Shown piece after piece: positions 8,598 through 16,990 of a DNA stretch of 37,771 nt. Each line of letters opens with the position of its first letter. Position 1 is the stretch's first letter. The DNA comes from an uncultured bacterium. Its GTDB lineage: Bacteria > Cyanobacteriota > Vampirovibrionia > LMEP-6097. The position numbers were made by a program, and so were the translations under genes. The DNA lies in contig CAIYXB010000133.1 in the NCBI GenBank assembly GCA_903930015.1, positions 1 through 37,771 of the forward strand, written 5' to 3'. The notes below the pieces were generated by a model. It did not search any database. It was not told the origin of the DNA and was given only the letters and a program-made list of their open reading frames with translations.

Positions 8598-10109
8598 ATG
8601 GTCGAAGCTAGCATAGTTAACAAAAAAGAATTAAAGCAATCGCGCCAGCGTGACCCGAATGCTGAAAAAGATATTAAGTTTGTTTCTGGTCCAGCTTATA
8701 TTTCTTCGGTGCCACCTTGGTCTTTAGCTCATGAATTAGAACTTAAAGCTGGAGATAAAATCCTTGAGATTAATGGCAAGAAGTTTAGAGATTTTTTTGA
8801 TTTTCAATATCATTTTGAACAAAGTGATTTAGCAGTTCTTCTAGTGCAAAGAGAGATAAAGCAAGATTTAGCTCATCCGCGCGAAGGCGCGAAAGATGGG
8901 CTTCAAACAAGTTTTGAAGAATTTGAAATTGAAATAGAAAAAGATTTTGGTGAGGCTTTGGGATGCGAGTTTGTAACACCTTTGTTTAACGGTGTTCAAG
9001 AGTGTGCGAATGATTGTCCATTTTGTTTTATTGAAAATCAACCCTTTGATGAAACTAGAAAAAGCTTACAGTTAAGAGATGATGATTTTCGCTTGAGCTA
9101 TCTTCATGGTAGTTATGTGACACTCACTAATTTATCTTTTTCAGATAGAAAGCGTATTGAGACTTTAAGACCAGGTCCGCTTTATATCTCTGTTCATGCG
9201 ACAGAGCCAGAAGTCCGCAACTTGATGTTAGGTCGAAAAAAATCGAGTCCAATTATGGATGAACTCAAGTGGCTTGCAAGTTTGGATATACCTGTTCACG
9301 CTCAAATTGTTTTGTGTCCAGGTATGAATGATGGTAAGCATCTTTTAAATACGATAAATGATCTCTATACTCTAAAAGACTCTCCAGTATTGTCTTTAGC
9401 GATAGTGCCAGTAGGGCTCACTAAATATCATAGACGTGGACTTAGACGCTTTGAGCTTGATGAAGCTTTAGATACTATCTCAATGGTAGAAGCCTGGGAA
9501 AATGTTGATGCCAAAAAAAGAGGAAAATTTGTTTTTCTTTCTGATGAGTTTTTCTTGATGACTCACGCTGAAGTCCCAGAAAAAAAATATTATGGTGATT
9601 ATCCAGTTCTTGAAGATGGAGTTGGAATGACTAGGCTGTTTTTGGATGATGTTGAAACACAACTTGCAAAAATTAAACCAAAATCCTTTGGCGAAAAATT
9701 TAAAATATCTTGGATTAATGGAACTATCTCACAGCATGCACTTAGAAAAGTAGCTAAGATGTTTGAAGCTAAGTTCCATAATTTAGAGTTAGAGCCTGTT
9801 TGTATTGATTCAGAATTTTGGGGTACTACTAATGTAACTGGTTTACTTACAGGAAAAGATATTTTTGCAAAAATAAAAGACAAACAAGATCTTGGTGATT
9901 TGGTCTTAATTCCAAGTGTAATGCTTAAAGAAGGTTTTGATATTTTTCTTGATGATATGCATATCGATGAACTTTCTGTGAAACTTAAAACTAAGTGTGT
10001 GAAAGCTTGGGGTGCAAAAGAGATGATTGAACTTTTAACTTCAGAGCAGAGTTTTTCTCAATCTCGCCATAATAAGCAAGATCCCAAAGCCATGAATCCT
10101 GTTCTCTAA
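8598..10109 (+). CDS. DUF512/TIGR03279 family protein (PDZ-like domain plus CxxxCxFC Fe-S motif; cyanobacterial-type putative oxidoreductase)
   Basis: ISSVPPWSLAHELELKAGDKILEINGKKFRDFFDF (PDZ-like); CANDCPFCFIENQP; DDDFRLSYLHGSYVTLTNLS; LYISVHATEPEVRNLMLG. Confidence 0.9.
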   Translation: MVEASIVNKKELKQSRQRDPNAEKDIKFVSGPAYISSVPPWSLAHELELKAGDKILEINGKKFRDFFDFQYHFEQSDLAVLLVQREIKQDLAHPREGAKDGLQTSFEEFEIEIEKDFGEALGCEFVTPLFNGVQECANDCPFCFIENQPFDETRKSLQLRDDDFRLSYLHGSYVTLTNLSFSDRKRIETLRPGPLYISVHATEPEVRNLMLGRKKSSPIMDELKWLASLDIPVHAQIVLCPGMNDGKHLLNTINDLYTLKDSPVLSLAIVPVGLTKYHRRGLRRFELDEALDTISMVEAWENVDAKKRGKFVFLSDEFFLMTHAEVPEKKYYGDYPVLEDGVGMTRLFLDDVETQLAKIKPKSFGEKFKISWINGTISQHALRKVAKMFEAKFHNLELEPVCIDSEFWGTTNVTGLLTGKDIFAKIKDKQDLGDLVLIPSVMLKEGFDIFLDDMHIDELSVKLKTKCVKAWGAKEMIELLTSEQSFSQSRHNKQDPKAMNPVL

Positions 10110-10845
10110 AGTCTTTTAGTAAAGTGTGGTCAATAGTGGGGTTAGATTCTAACTCTTTACCTTCTTTATTTACTACTATTCTTTCGGTATCAGTTAGTAG
10201 ATGAACAGTTGTTTCTTCTGGAAAAGCTTTTAAGTATTCTATGTGGTTTGTTTCAAAACTTTCTAAAAAAGCTTTGAGGGTGGTGGTTTCAAGCATTTTT
10301 TTCTTTTTTGAAAAATACTCAAAAGCTAAAGAAAGCTGAGAGAGTAAATTGCAGGAAAGTACATAATCAAGTTCTTCTTCTAGTAAAAAGTGAATTGGTT
10401 TTTTATAAATTAGATTTTTTAATTTCTGATCAAAAAGCTCTTTGTTTTTACCGTGGTTTTGCCAAAGATAGTAGGCTTCTTTTAGAGTAGAGCTTATGTC
10501 AACTTGTTCAAAACGACAATTATCGTATTGTTTAATCTCGTTTATAGATTCTTGTAAAAAGAAAATATCAACTAAAATTACTTCTTTGAACTGATCAGAA
10601 AACTCTTTTAAGGGCACGTCTAAAAGTAGTCCAGCACCAATAATTAGAGCCTTTCTTTTGTTTGTGAGTTTGGAAATTGTTTTTATGATTTCTTGCTTGG
10701 ATTTTTCTTGGTGTTCAAGCCAAAGATCTTTTTGTCTTTTTTTGCGATATTTAATTCCAATAATTTCTTGTACTAGTCCGAGTTTCACCAAGTATTTTGG
10801 TGCTAAGAAAGAGTGAAATAAAAAATCAATACTTTCTTCGATCAT
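9991..10845 (-). CDS. Putative class I SAM-dependent methyltransferase-like protein
   Basis: RKALIIGAGLLLDVPLKEFSDQFKEVILVDIFF resembles Rossmann motif I/II; 284 aa. Confidence 0.65.
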   Translation of the reverse strand: MIEESIDFLFHSFLAPKYLVKLGLVQEIIGIKYRKKRQKDLWLEHQEKSKQEIIKTISKLTNKRKALIIGAGLLLDVPLKEFSDQFKEVILVDIFFLQESINEIKQYDNCRFEQVDISSTLKEAYYLWQNHGKNKELFDQKLKNLIYKKPIHFLLEEELDYVLSCNLLSQLSLAFEYFSKKKKMLETTTLKAFLESFETNHIEYLKAFPEETTVHLLTDTERIVVNKEGKELESNPTIDHTLLKDFREQDSWLWDLAYYGEIEKNSALKLKVQSSLLHPKLSHT

Positions 10846-10902
10846 ACTTCAAAATTATCTCATCTTTTTGTATTGCAGCTAATCTAAAATAGTAAGCTGA
10901 AA

Positions 10903-11342
10903 TGTCATTGCTCTAATGGTCATGAAATTCGTTGACAATTTTTCTGCAATAAAACTTTCGCTATATCTCAATTATTTCAAGCTGGTCATTCCAATGGGTT
11001 CAAACTTCCCTCCGCAAGGGAAAATCCTATGATTGTCTCACAAACGCATCCGCTCTTAAATTCACTTTAGACACTTAAATGATTTCAGACTGGTTCGCCA
11101 ATTATGGATTTTCACTTTGCTCCAGTCGTTTTCACCTCATTTCCATTTAAAGCTTAAAATAATTGAGATAAAGCTATTAGTGTTAATTAGGTCTAATTGC
11201 AATCAAATGAAATCACCTTTTTTCTAAGCGTTTGCGTAAGCTCAGGCGCAGAAAAAAGAGTGATTTCATTTGATTATTGCAATAGAGTTAATGATTACTA
11301 CTTAAACTGTCAACGAATTTCATGACCTTTATAGCGATGACG
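10903..11342 (-). repeat. ~440-bp nested palindromic element H, copy 1
   Basis: TIRs TGTCATTGCTCTAATGGTCATGAAATTCGTTGACA / CGTCATCGCTATAAAGGTCATGAAATTCGTTGACA (inner 20 bp identical); inside are a large hairpin (~10958-11176) and a second hairpin (~11178-11305). Reverse complement matches ~19182-19635. Confidence 0.88.
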
Positions 11343-11379
11343 TAAAATTTCCTTTTGAAAAATTATATTTATCAAAGAC

Positions 11380-12660
11380 CTAGTAAAGGTCTTCTAGTTC
11401 GTCTAATTCTTTAGGATCAATTCCAATATCTTCAAGTTCTCTGTCAAGGCTATCATCAGAGTCTTCATCAAAACTGTTGAAATTGTTCGATCTGCTATTT
11501 AAAAAAGAACCAGTTTCTTCTTGTTCTTGAAAAGCTTCTCTTGTACCAAGTGATTCTCTGCCACTTAAGCTAGGAGCTTGCATGCGAGTGTCAGTATTAC
11601 TTAATTTAGCGTCAACAGCTTTTTTGATGTTAGTTTTGCTAATTTTAATTCCAAATTGGTTGCCTACAATAACTAAATTGCCAGAGGCTATTGGTTTGTC
11701 ACCAGGAGCAACTAAAGTGAGCTGCGAATCAATTAATAATCCCAAAGGCAAAATACCTCCTGATTCAAGTTCTAAAATTTTACTAAGAGGCATTTGCACA
11801 GATTTAAATTTCGCCGTAAGTTCAACGGGTAAATCTGTAAGTAAATCTTCGCTATGGTTTTCGTCTCGGTTCATTGAATTTACATTTAAATCATAGTACA
11901 AATCCCTATAATTAGGATTATCTTTTGCAGGAAGTCCTACATTAAATAAGAGTTGATCTAGCTCTGATTTGTTCCAGATAAGATGGCGAATATCACTATT
12001 TTCAAAAACTATTAAGTCATCTTCTTCTAAACCTCTTATTTCGCTTATTTTAAGCTTACTTTTTCCGACATCAAGGTCTAAAGGTACTTCTATATCTAAA
12101 TTAGCTAGAGTTGATCTTAAATCATATGCAGCTTTAATTTTTAAGTTCGATGGTACCAAGCCAGGCGGAACACCAATAGCAATTGATCCAAGATCTTTGT
12201 CGTCGATTTCAATACCCCAAATCAAATAAATAAAATTCCCATTTGAATTTGGAATTGAAAGTCTCCAATAATCATTCCAGAAATTTTCTAATTCAACAAA
12301 GAAGTTTTCAAAAACAGATAATTCAAGTGGAGTGATTTGTTTTAATTTAAAAGGTTTACCATTGTCGCCAAGGCTATTTTTAAGAACTCTGTCAATAAAA
12401 ATTTTATTGACTCTAAATTGTCCTGCAATGTTGGTGCCTGTATCCCATTCAGCTACAAGTCCTTGCCATGCTTTGTCTTGTATATCTCTTGTTACTGCAA
12501 TTAATCTTGACTTGCAGGTTATACCCCAAAACTCATTAATGAGTTCATGAACTTTATATTCATTTTCAAACCATGGCAGTAGTTCATCAAGATTTAGAAA
12601 TCTTGATTTATTGAACTCAAGGCCAAAGGCTTCATGTGTTAATTTACAGTTCACGTTCAT
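11380..12660 (-). CDS. SpoA-domain protein, SctQ/YscQ- or FliM/FliN-like (C-ring component)
   Basis: C-terminal 'DLPVELTAKFKSVQMPLSKILELESGGILPLGLLIDSQLTLVAPGDKPIASGNLVIVGNQFGIKISK' is a clear SpoA domain; an upstream 'VPLDLDVGKSKLKISEIRGLEEDDLIVFENSDIRHLI' looks like a first SpoA domain. Confidence 0.8.
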   Translation of the reverse strand: MNVNCKLTHEAFGLEFNKSRFLNLDELLPWFENEYKVHELINEFWGITCKSRLIAVTRDIQDKAWQGLVAEWDTGTNIAGQFRVNKIFIDRVLKNSLGDNGKPFKLKQITPLELSVFENFFVELENFWNDYWRLSIPNSNGNFIYLIWGIEIDDKDLGSIAIGVPPGLVPSNLKIKAAYDLRSTLANLDIEVPLDLDVGKSKLKISEIRGLEEDDLIVFENSDIRHLIWNKSELDQLLFNVGLPAKDNPNYRDLYYDLNVNSMNRDENHSEDLLTDLPVELTAKFKSVQMPLSKILELESGGILPLGLLIDSQLTLVAPGDKPIASGNLVIVGNQFGIKISKTNIKKAVDAKLSNTDTRMQAPSLSGRESLGTREAFQEQEETGSFLNSRSNNFNSFDEDSDDSLDRELEDIGIDPKELDELEDLY

Positions 12661-12926
12661 CAGATAATCTCAATCAAGCAATTCGCAAAAATTAAGATTC
12701 ATAAATGATTTACCTCGTTGTTATAAAGCTTAAACTAAACCTCTAGGTCATCTAATCTAGATATTTAGATGTATTATTTAAAATCACTAAATTTTTAGCT
12801 TGTTTTATTAGCTTTGTTAACAGTAGCTAGTGGACTTTTTCTAAAAGTGATAAAAATCAAGCATTAGCTTGGTATAAATAAAATAATGACTAGGTATTAG
12901 TCGAAAGAAGCAAAAATAGATAGCGA

Positions 12927-13733
12927 ATGATTTTAAATTACTATTCTAAAGGTGATCCAAATGATCCCATCGTTGTTTTTTTGCATGGTAGTGCAAGTGA
13001 TGCGACAGTCTGGTTAAATGAACTCAATATAGTAGCTTCAAGAGGTTATTACTGTCTTGCTATTGACCTTCGAGGACACGGTGAGACTAGATTAATGCAA
13101 CAGCCTAGAGCTCATGTGAAGATTGATATAGACTCTCATGTTCATGATGTAATTGAAACACTCACCAGCATGAATATTTTCCCTCAAAAGAAAATTATAA
13201 TTGTTACTCATAGTTTTGGTGGACTTGTTGCTGTTTATTTAGCTGATAAATTTCCTGATCTAATTGAAAAGCAGATTCTAGTTTGTTTGCCACCAAAGCT
13301 TGTTTCGCCTGTAAAAGATTTTTTAAAAATACTTTTGGGTAAACCTATTGATATTATTCAGCAGAATTTAGATTTTGTTAGAAAATTTGTTTTAAGACCA
13401 AGGTATATGTCTTCAATAATGACAAATGCACCAGTCTTAAGAGAAATTTACAAACACGTTCGTTCTTGGAGTGCTTTTCGAAGGATGTCAAAATCAAAAT
13501 ATCAGGGACCTATTTATTTGGCGGCTGGAAGGTTTGATTTGGTGGCACCAGCTCCCCTTGTTCATAGACTTTCTTTGTCTTTGAAAAATTCTGAATTTGA
13601 ACTTTTCAAATGGTCTGGACATGCTCTTATGGAAGATGAGCCAGAAAAATTTATTTTGTGGTTAATTAAATGTATCTCCGGTAAAGAAGATAATGAGATT
13701 AAGTTACTTGAAGAAACAGAAAAAATAAATTAA
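12927..13733 (+). CDS. Alpha/beta hydrolase
   Basis: VVFLHGSASDATVWLNEL, AIDLRGHGET, IIVTHSFGGLVAVYLA, AAGRFDLVAP...GHALMEDEPEKF. Confidence 0.92.
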   Translation: MILNYYSKGDPNDPIVVFLHGSASDATVWLNELNIVASRGYYCLAIDLRGHGETRLMQQPRAHVKIDIDSHVHDVIETLTSMNIFPQKKIIIVTHSFGGLVAVYLADKFPDLIEKQILVCLPPKLVSPVKDFLKILLGKPIDIIQQNLDFVRKFVLRPRYMSSIMTNAPVLREIYKHVRSWSAFRRMSKSKYQGPIYLAAGRFDLVAPAPLVHRLSLSLKNSEFELFKWSGHALMEDEPEKFILWLIKCISGKEDNEIKLLEETEKIN

Positions 13734-14828
13734 CAAAAATATTATTAGAAAAATCATTAATGCAAATTTCATTTCAACTAAATATCTAAATAAAATTCTT
13801 AGGTAAACATTTTGCTTGTAAATTTTTTCGTATGCTTGATTTAGCTTTAGTTCCTTTGGGTAATCAGGTCTTGTTAATATCAATGTATGAAGGGGTTTGA
13901 TTGGATCTTCGTACATTAATATAAATTGATGCTCTTTTTTTGTAAGATTTTTATGATTAATAGTTTCTTGGTCTTCATTAAAAAAATACTTGCATATAAA
14001 TTCAAAGTTTACAGCTTGAGCTAAAGAATTTCCATAGAAGCATGGATCGAAATAATCTAAACCCGGCTTAGAGCTGGCGTTAAAGTCTGAAGCAATGAAA
14101 ATACCACTAACCTTAAGCTTAAATAGTATTCTGCGTATAGCCCTCAGCGCCCCATACGAATAAATAATTGTTGATGTGCGATTTGGTCTAAAACAAGAAT
14201 CAAGAATTATTTGGTGATCAAGTTTAATTTCTTTTTGAAAATCAAGTGTTAGAAATTTTTGTTGCTTCCTTATTTTTTTGATCTTTTCTGATGAACTAAG
14301 ATCGATACTTATGTATTTTTCTAGGTATTCATTTTTTAGTGAGTCCTTTGCAATAACTCTTGCCGGCAACTGATCAAGAAGATAATTACACATAATTAAG
14401 TCATACTCGTGGTCTTGAATTTCATTCATTTGAAAATTGATATCAAGTTTGAGGTATATGACTTTATCTTTGTATGAATCAAGTTTTTTGCTTGTTTGCA
14501 ATTCATCTAAAGTTTTTTGAGAGTAATCTGAAACGGTATATTTTAGTTTAGAAAAATAATTCTTCTGATCGATATCCTCAAAAGCTTTTAAAAAATTATA
14601 TGCAAATTCAGCATTGCCTGAACCAAGCTCAAGTATTTTGATTTCTTCAAGTTCTTTGTTAAGATTTCCTAGACATTCGTAGAAAAAAATAGCCTTTTTG
14701 AAGGCTTCAAAATAATTTGAAATTCCGGTATAAGGGACTTCACCCTTTGACCATGCTTTAAGACCACGATTTAAAAAATAATCGTTATGTAAATCCCAAA
14801 TTTCTGATTCATCAAATCGCTTGAACAC
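13704..14828 (-). CDS. SAM-dependent methyltransferase-like protein with C-terminal TM segment
   Basis: KILELGSGNAEFAYNFLKAF, YTVSDYSQKTLDEL, YDLIMCNYLLDQLPARV; C-terminus FALMIFLIIFLLIYFFCFFK. Confidence 0.8.
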   Translation of the reverse strand: MFKRFDESEIWDLHNDYFLNRGLKAWSKGEVPYTGISNYFEAFKKAIFFYECLGNLNKELEEIKILELGSGNAEFAYNFLKAFEDIDQKNYFSKLKYTVSDYSQKTLDELQTSKKLDSYKDKVIYLKLDINFQMNEIQDHEYDLIMCNYLLDQLPARVIAKDSLKNEYLEKYISIDLSSSEKIKKIRKQQKFLTLDFQKEIKLDHQIILDSCFRPNRTSTIIYSYGALRAIRRILFKLKVSGIFIASDFNASSKPGLDYFDPCFYGNSLAQAVNFEFICKYFFNEDQETINHKNLTKKEHQFILMYEDPIKPLHTLILTRPDYPKELKLNQAYEKIYKQNVYLRILFRYLVEMKFALMIFLIIFLLIYFFCFFK

Positions 14829-14861
14829 TTTTAATAGTTTAAATCCTGTTTAGCTATGGAC

Positions 14862-14891
14862 CAAAAAAAAGCCCACCACAAGGGTAGGCTT
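14862..14891 (-). terminator. Rho-independent terminator
   Basis: On minus strand AAGCCTACCC ttgt GGTGGGCTT TTTTTTGG, downstream of CDS ending at 14921. Confidence 0.85.
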
Positions 14892-14920
14892 AAATCTATA
14901 GTTATAAGCTAAACGCTTGT

Positions 14921-15184
14921 TTAGATTAAGAAATAACCTTCTTCGAAACCACTAAAATCTTGATCAGTTACTAATTCATAAAGACCAACAGATGTAGCAG
15001 TAACTAGTCTTACAGGAAGTTTAACTAACCAAACTAGCGCGTTTCCAACCCCACATGCTACACAAGTTGTGTCAGATGTTTTAGAACTATGCGACGATGT
15101 CGGTTTTGTTCTATTCACTCCATCTGCTAAAACTGGCGTTGCAGTAAAGATAGCTAATAACGCAATAATCAATGCTTTTTTCAT
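14921..15184 (-). CDS. Small secreted hypothetical protein
   Basis: MKKALIIALLAIFTATPVLADGV signal peptide; probable start at 15184 rather than 15226 in the ORF track. Confidence 0.65.
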   Translation of the reverse strand: MKKALIIALLAIFTATPVLADGVNRTKPTSSHSSKTSDTTCVACGVGNALVWLVKLPVRLVTATSVGLYELVTDQDFSGFEEGYFLI

Positions 15185-15335
15185 ACAAACTGAGTATAAG
15201 GGTTGATAGAGCTTTTGTAAAGTCATTACATTTTAGATATCACATAATTCATAAATTCATAATGAAATGCCATGAAACTTATGTTGAACAGAGCTAAGCA
15301 ATTTATTTTTATAAAATGTATTATTTTACTGCTTT

Positions 15336-16952
15336 ATGTTGGAAAATTTTGGATTTGAAAATTTTATCGGAGTAATCGGTGGACTTGCCGTCTTTATGCT
15401 TGGACTTGATATGATGAGCTCCAATCTAAGTAAAGCTGCTGGCAATACTTTCAAATTAATTCTGGAGAAGGCTACCGACAATAGAGCGATTGGTGTTTTA
15501 GTGGGTACTCTTGTGACCGCAGTAATTCAGTCAAGTAGTGCGACAACAACAATTTTAATTTCCTTAGTTCAATCACAATTAATAAGTTTCGAAAGAAGTA
15601 TCGCTGTTATTTTAGGTGCCAATATCGGAACCACAGTCACCGGACAGATTATGGCTTTTGACGTCACTAAATATTCTTTGATATTGGTTGCTTTAGGTTA
15701 TTTGTTGATGATTCTTTCGAAAAGAACAAGAACCAAAAACATTGCTTACATAATTATTGGTCTTGGTTTTATTTTTCAAGGACTTGAGATTATGTCTAAC
15801 TCAATGTCCGTATTGAGAGATTCACCGTATTTTCTTGGCTTAATGAGTAGTTTTGAGGATGTTGGTCTTGGAATTTTAGCTGGGACTATTTTTACAGCAC
15901 TCATTCAATCTAGTAGTGCAAGCATTGGTATTGCTATAGGACTTGCATCAGAGGGACTAATAACTATAGAAGCAGCAGTGCCATTAATTTTAGGAGCTAA
16001 TATTGGTACTTGTATAACAGCTATTCTCGCTGCTATAAATACAGGCTCTGCTGCAAAGCGAGTTGCAGTTGCTCATCTTTTTTTTAACGTGACAGGCGTA
16101 CTTCTTTTTGCGTTTTGGGTTCCTGATTTTATTAATTTTATAAAAGTTATTACTCTAGATACGGGTAATATACCTAGGCTTATGGCAAATGCACAGACCG
16201 CTTTTAATGTCATTATGACTTTGATTTGGTTTCCTTTTATTGGACTTCTAGAGAAGATTTCTTGTTTTATTATCAAAGAAGATCTAAACCCTCCTAAAGC
16301 CAAATATTATTTCCCTAGAATTAGCAGTCTCTCTCAAAGTCCTGAGCTTTTGTTTGTTCAGTCAAATGATGCTATTAAAAATTACAAGAATGTTGTAAAA
16401 GATATGTTGTGGCTTTCTCGTGATTTTTTTATAAAAAAGGAAAAAGATAAGGAAGCTCGATTATTAGAGATTAGAGAATATCAAATTGAGTTTAGAATTG
16501 ATATCCTAAACTTTTTAAGTCGTATTGTTAAGCAGAAGCTTGACTTTAAAGATGTCTCAAAAGCACTGAATCTAGTGAGTTTGGTAAATGAGATAGAGCA
16601 CATTGCATTTAAGTTAGAGAGTTCACTTGTTGCACTTCATCATAATGTACCTGCGTTTGATCAGAGATACACGGGTTTAGAAGAATATTTCATAAAAACT
16701 GTAAAATGCTATTCGAAAGCATGTAATGCAGTCATGTATGATTCTTATGAAGATTCGCAAAATATTTTAGAGAGACTAGATGAGCTCAAGACAATCGAAG
16801 AAGAACTCAGGAATAAATCTGTTGATGATTTACTTGACGGTGGTGATTATGAAAGTGAGAAACTTAATCTTTGGGTGCTTGAGTTTATCCGTAGTGTTAA
16901 TGCGACTTCTCGAAGAATTTGTAATATTGTAAAGCTTGCTAAAGTCGTATAG
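15336..16952 (+). CDS. Na/Pi cotransporter family protein with C-terminal PhoU-like region
   Basis: GLAVFMLGLDMMSSNLSKAAGNTFKLILEKATDNRAIGVLVGTLVTAVIQSSSATTTILISLV; duplicated ALIQSSSASIGIAIGLA...LGANIGTCITAILA. Confidence 0.94.
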   Translation: MLENFGFENFIGVIGGLAVFMLGLDMMSSNLSKAAGNTFKLILEKATDNRAIGVLVGTLVTAVIQSSSATTTILISLVQSQLISFERSIAVILGANIGTTVTGQIMAFDVTKYSLILVALGYLLMILSKRTRTKNIAYIIIGLGFIFQGLEIMSNSMSVLRDSPYFLGLMSSFEDVGLGILAGTIFTALIQSSSASIGIAIGLASEGLITIEAAVPLILGANIGTCITAILAAINTGSAAKRVAVAHLFFNVTGVLLFAFWVPDFINFIKVITLDTGNIPRLMANAQTAFNVIMTLIWFPFIGLLEKISCFIIKEDLNPPKAKYYFPRISSLSQSPELLFVQSNDAIKNYKNVVKDMLWLSRDFFIKKEKDKEARLLEIREYQIEFRIDILNFLSRIVKQKLDFKDVSKALNLVSLVNEIEHIAFKLESSLVALHHNVPAFDQRYTGLEEYFIKTVKCYSKACNAVMYDSYEDSQNILERLDELKTIEEELRNKSVDDLLDGGDYESEKLNLWVLEFIRSVNATSRRICNIVKLAKVV

Positions 16953-16990
16953 AAACTTTTTTGATTCTCTATATCTGGAATCTCTTATTT

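Noticed and set aside
10903-11342. Element H as a degraded protein-coding IS element
   Set aside because: Frames in both copies are interrupted by stops and the conserved blocks fall in palindrome arms rather than codon-like patterns; still, this was only inspected by eye.
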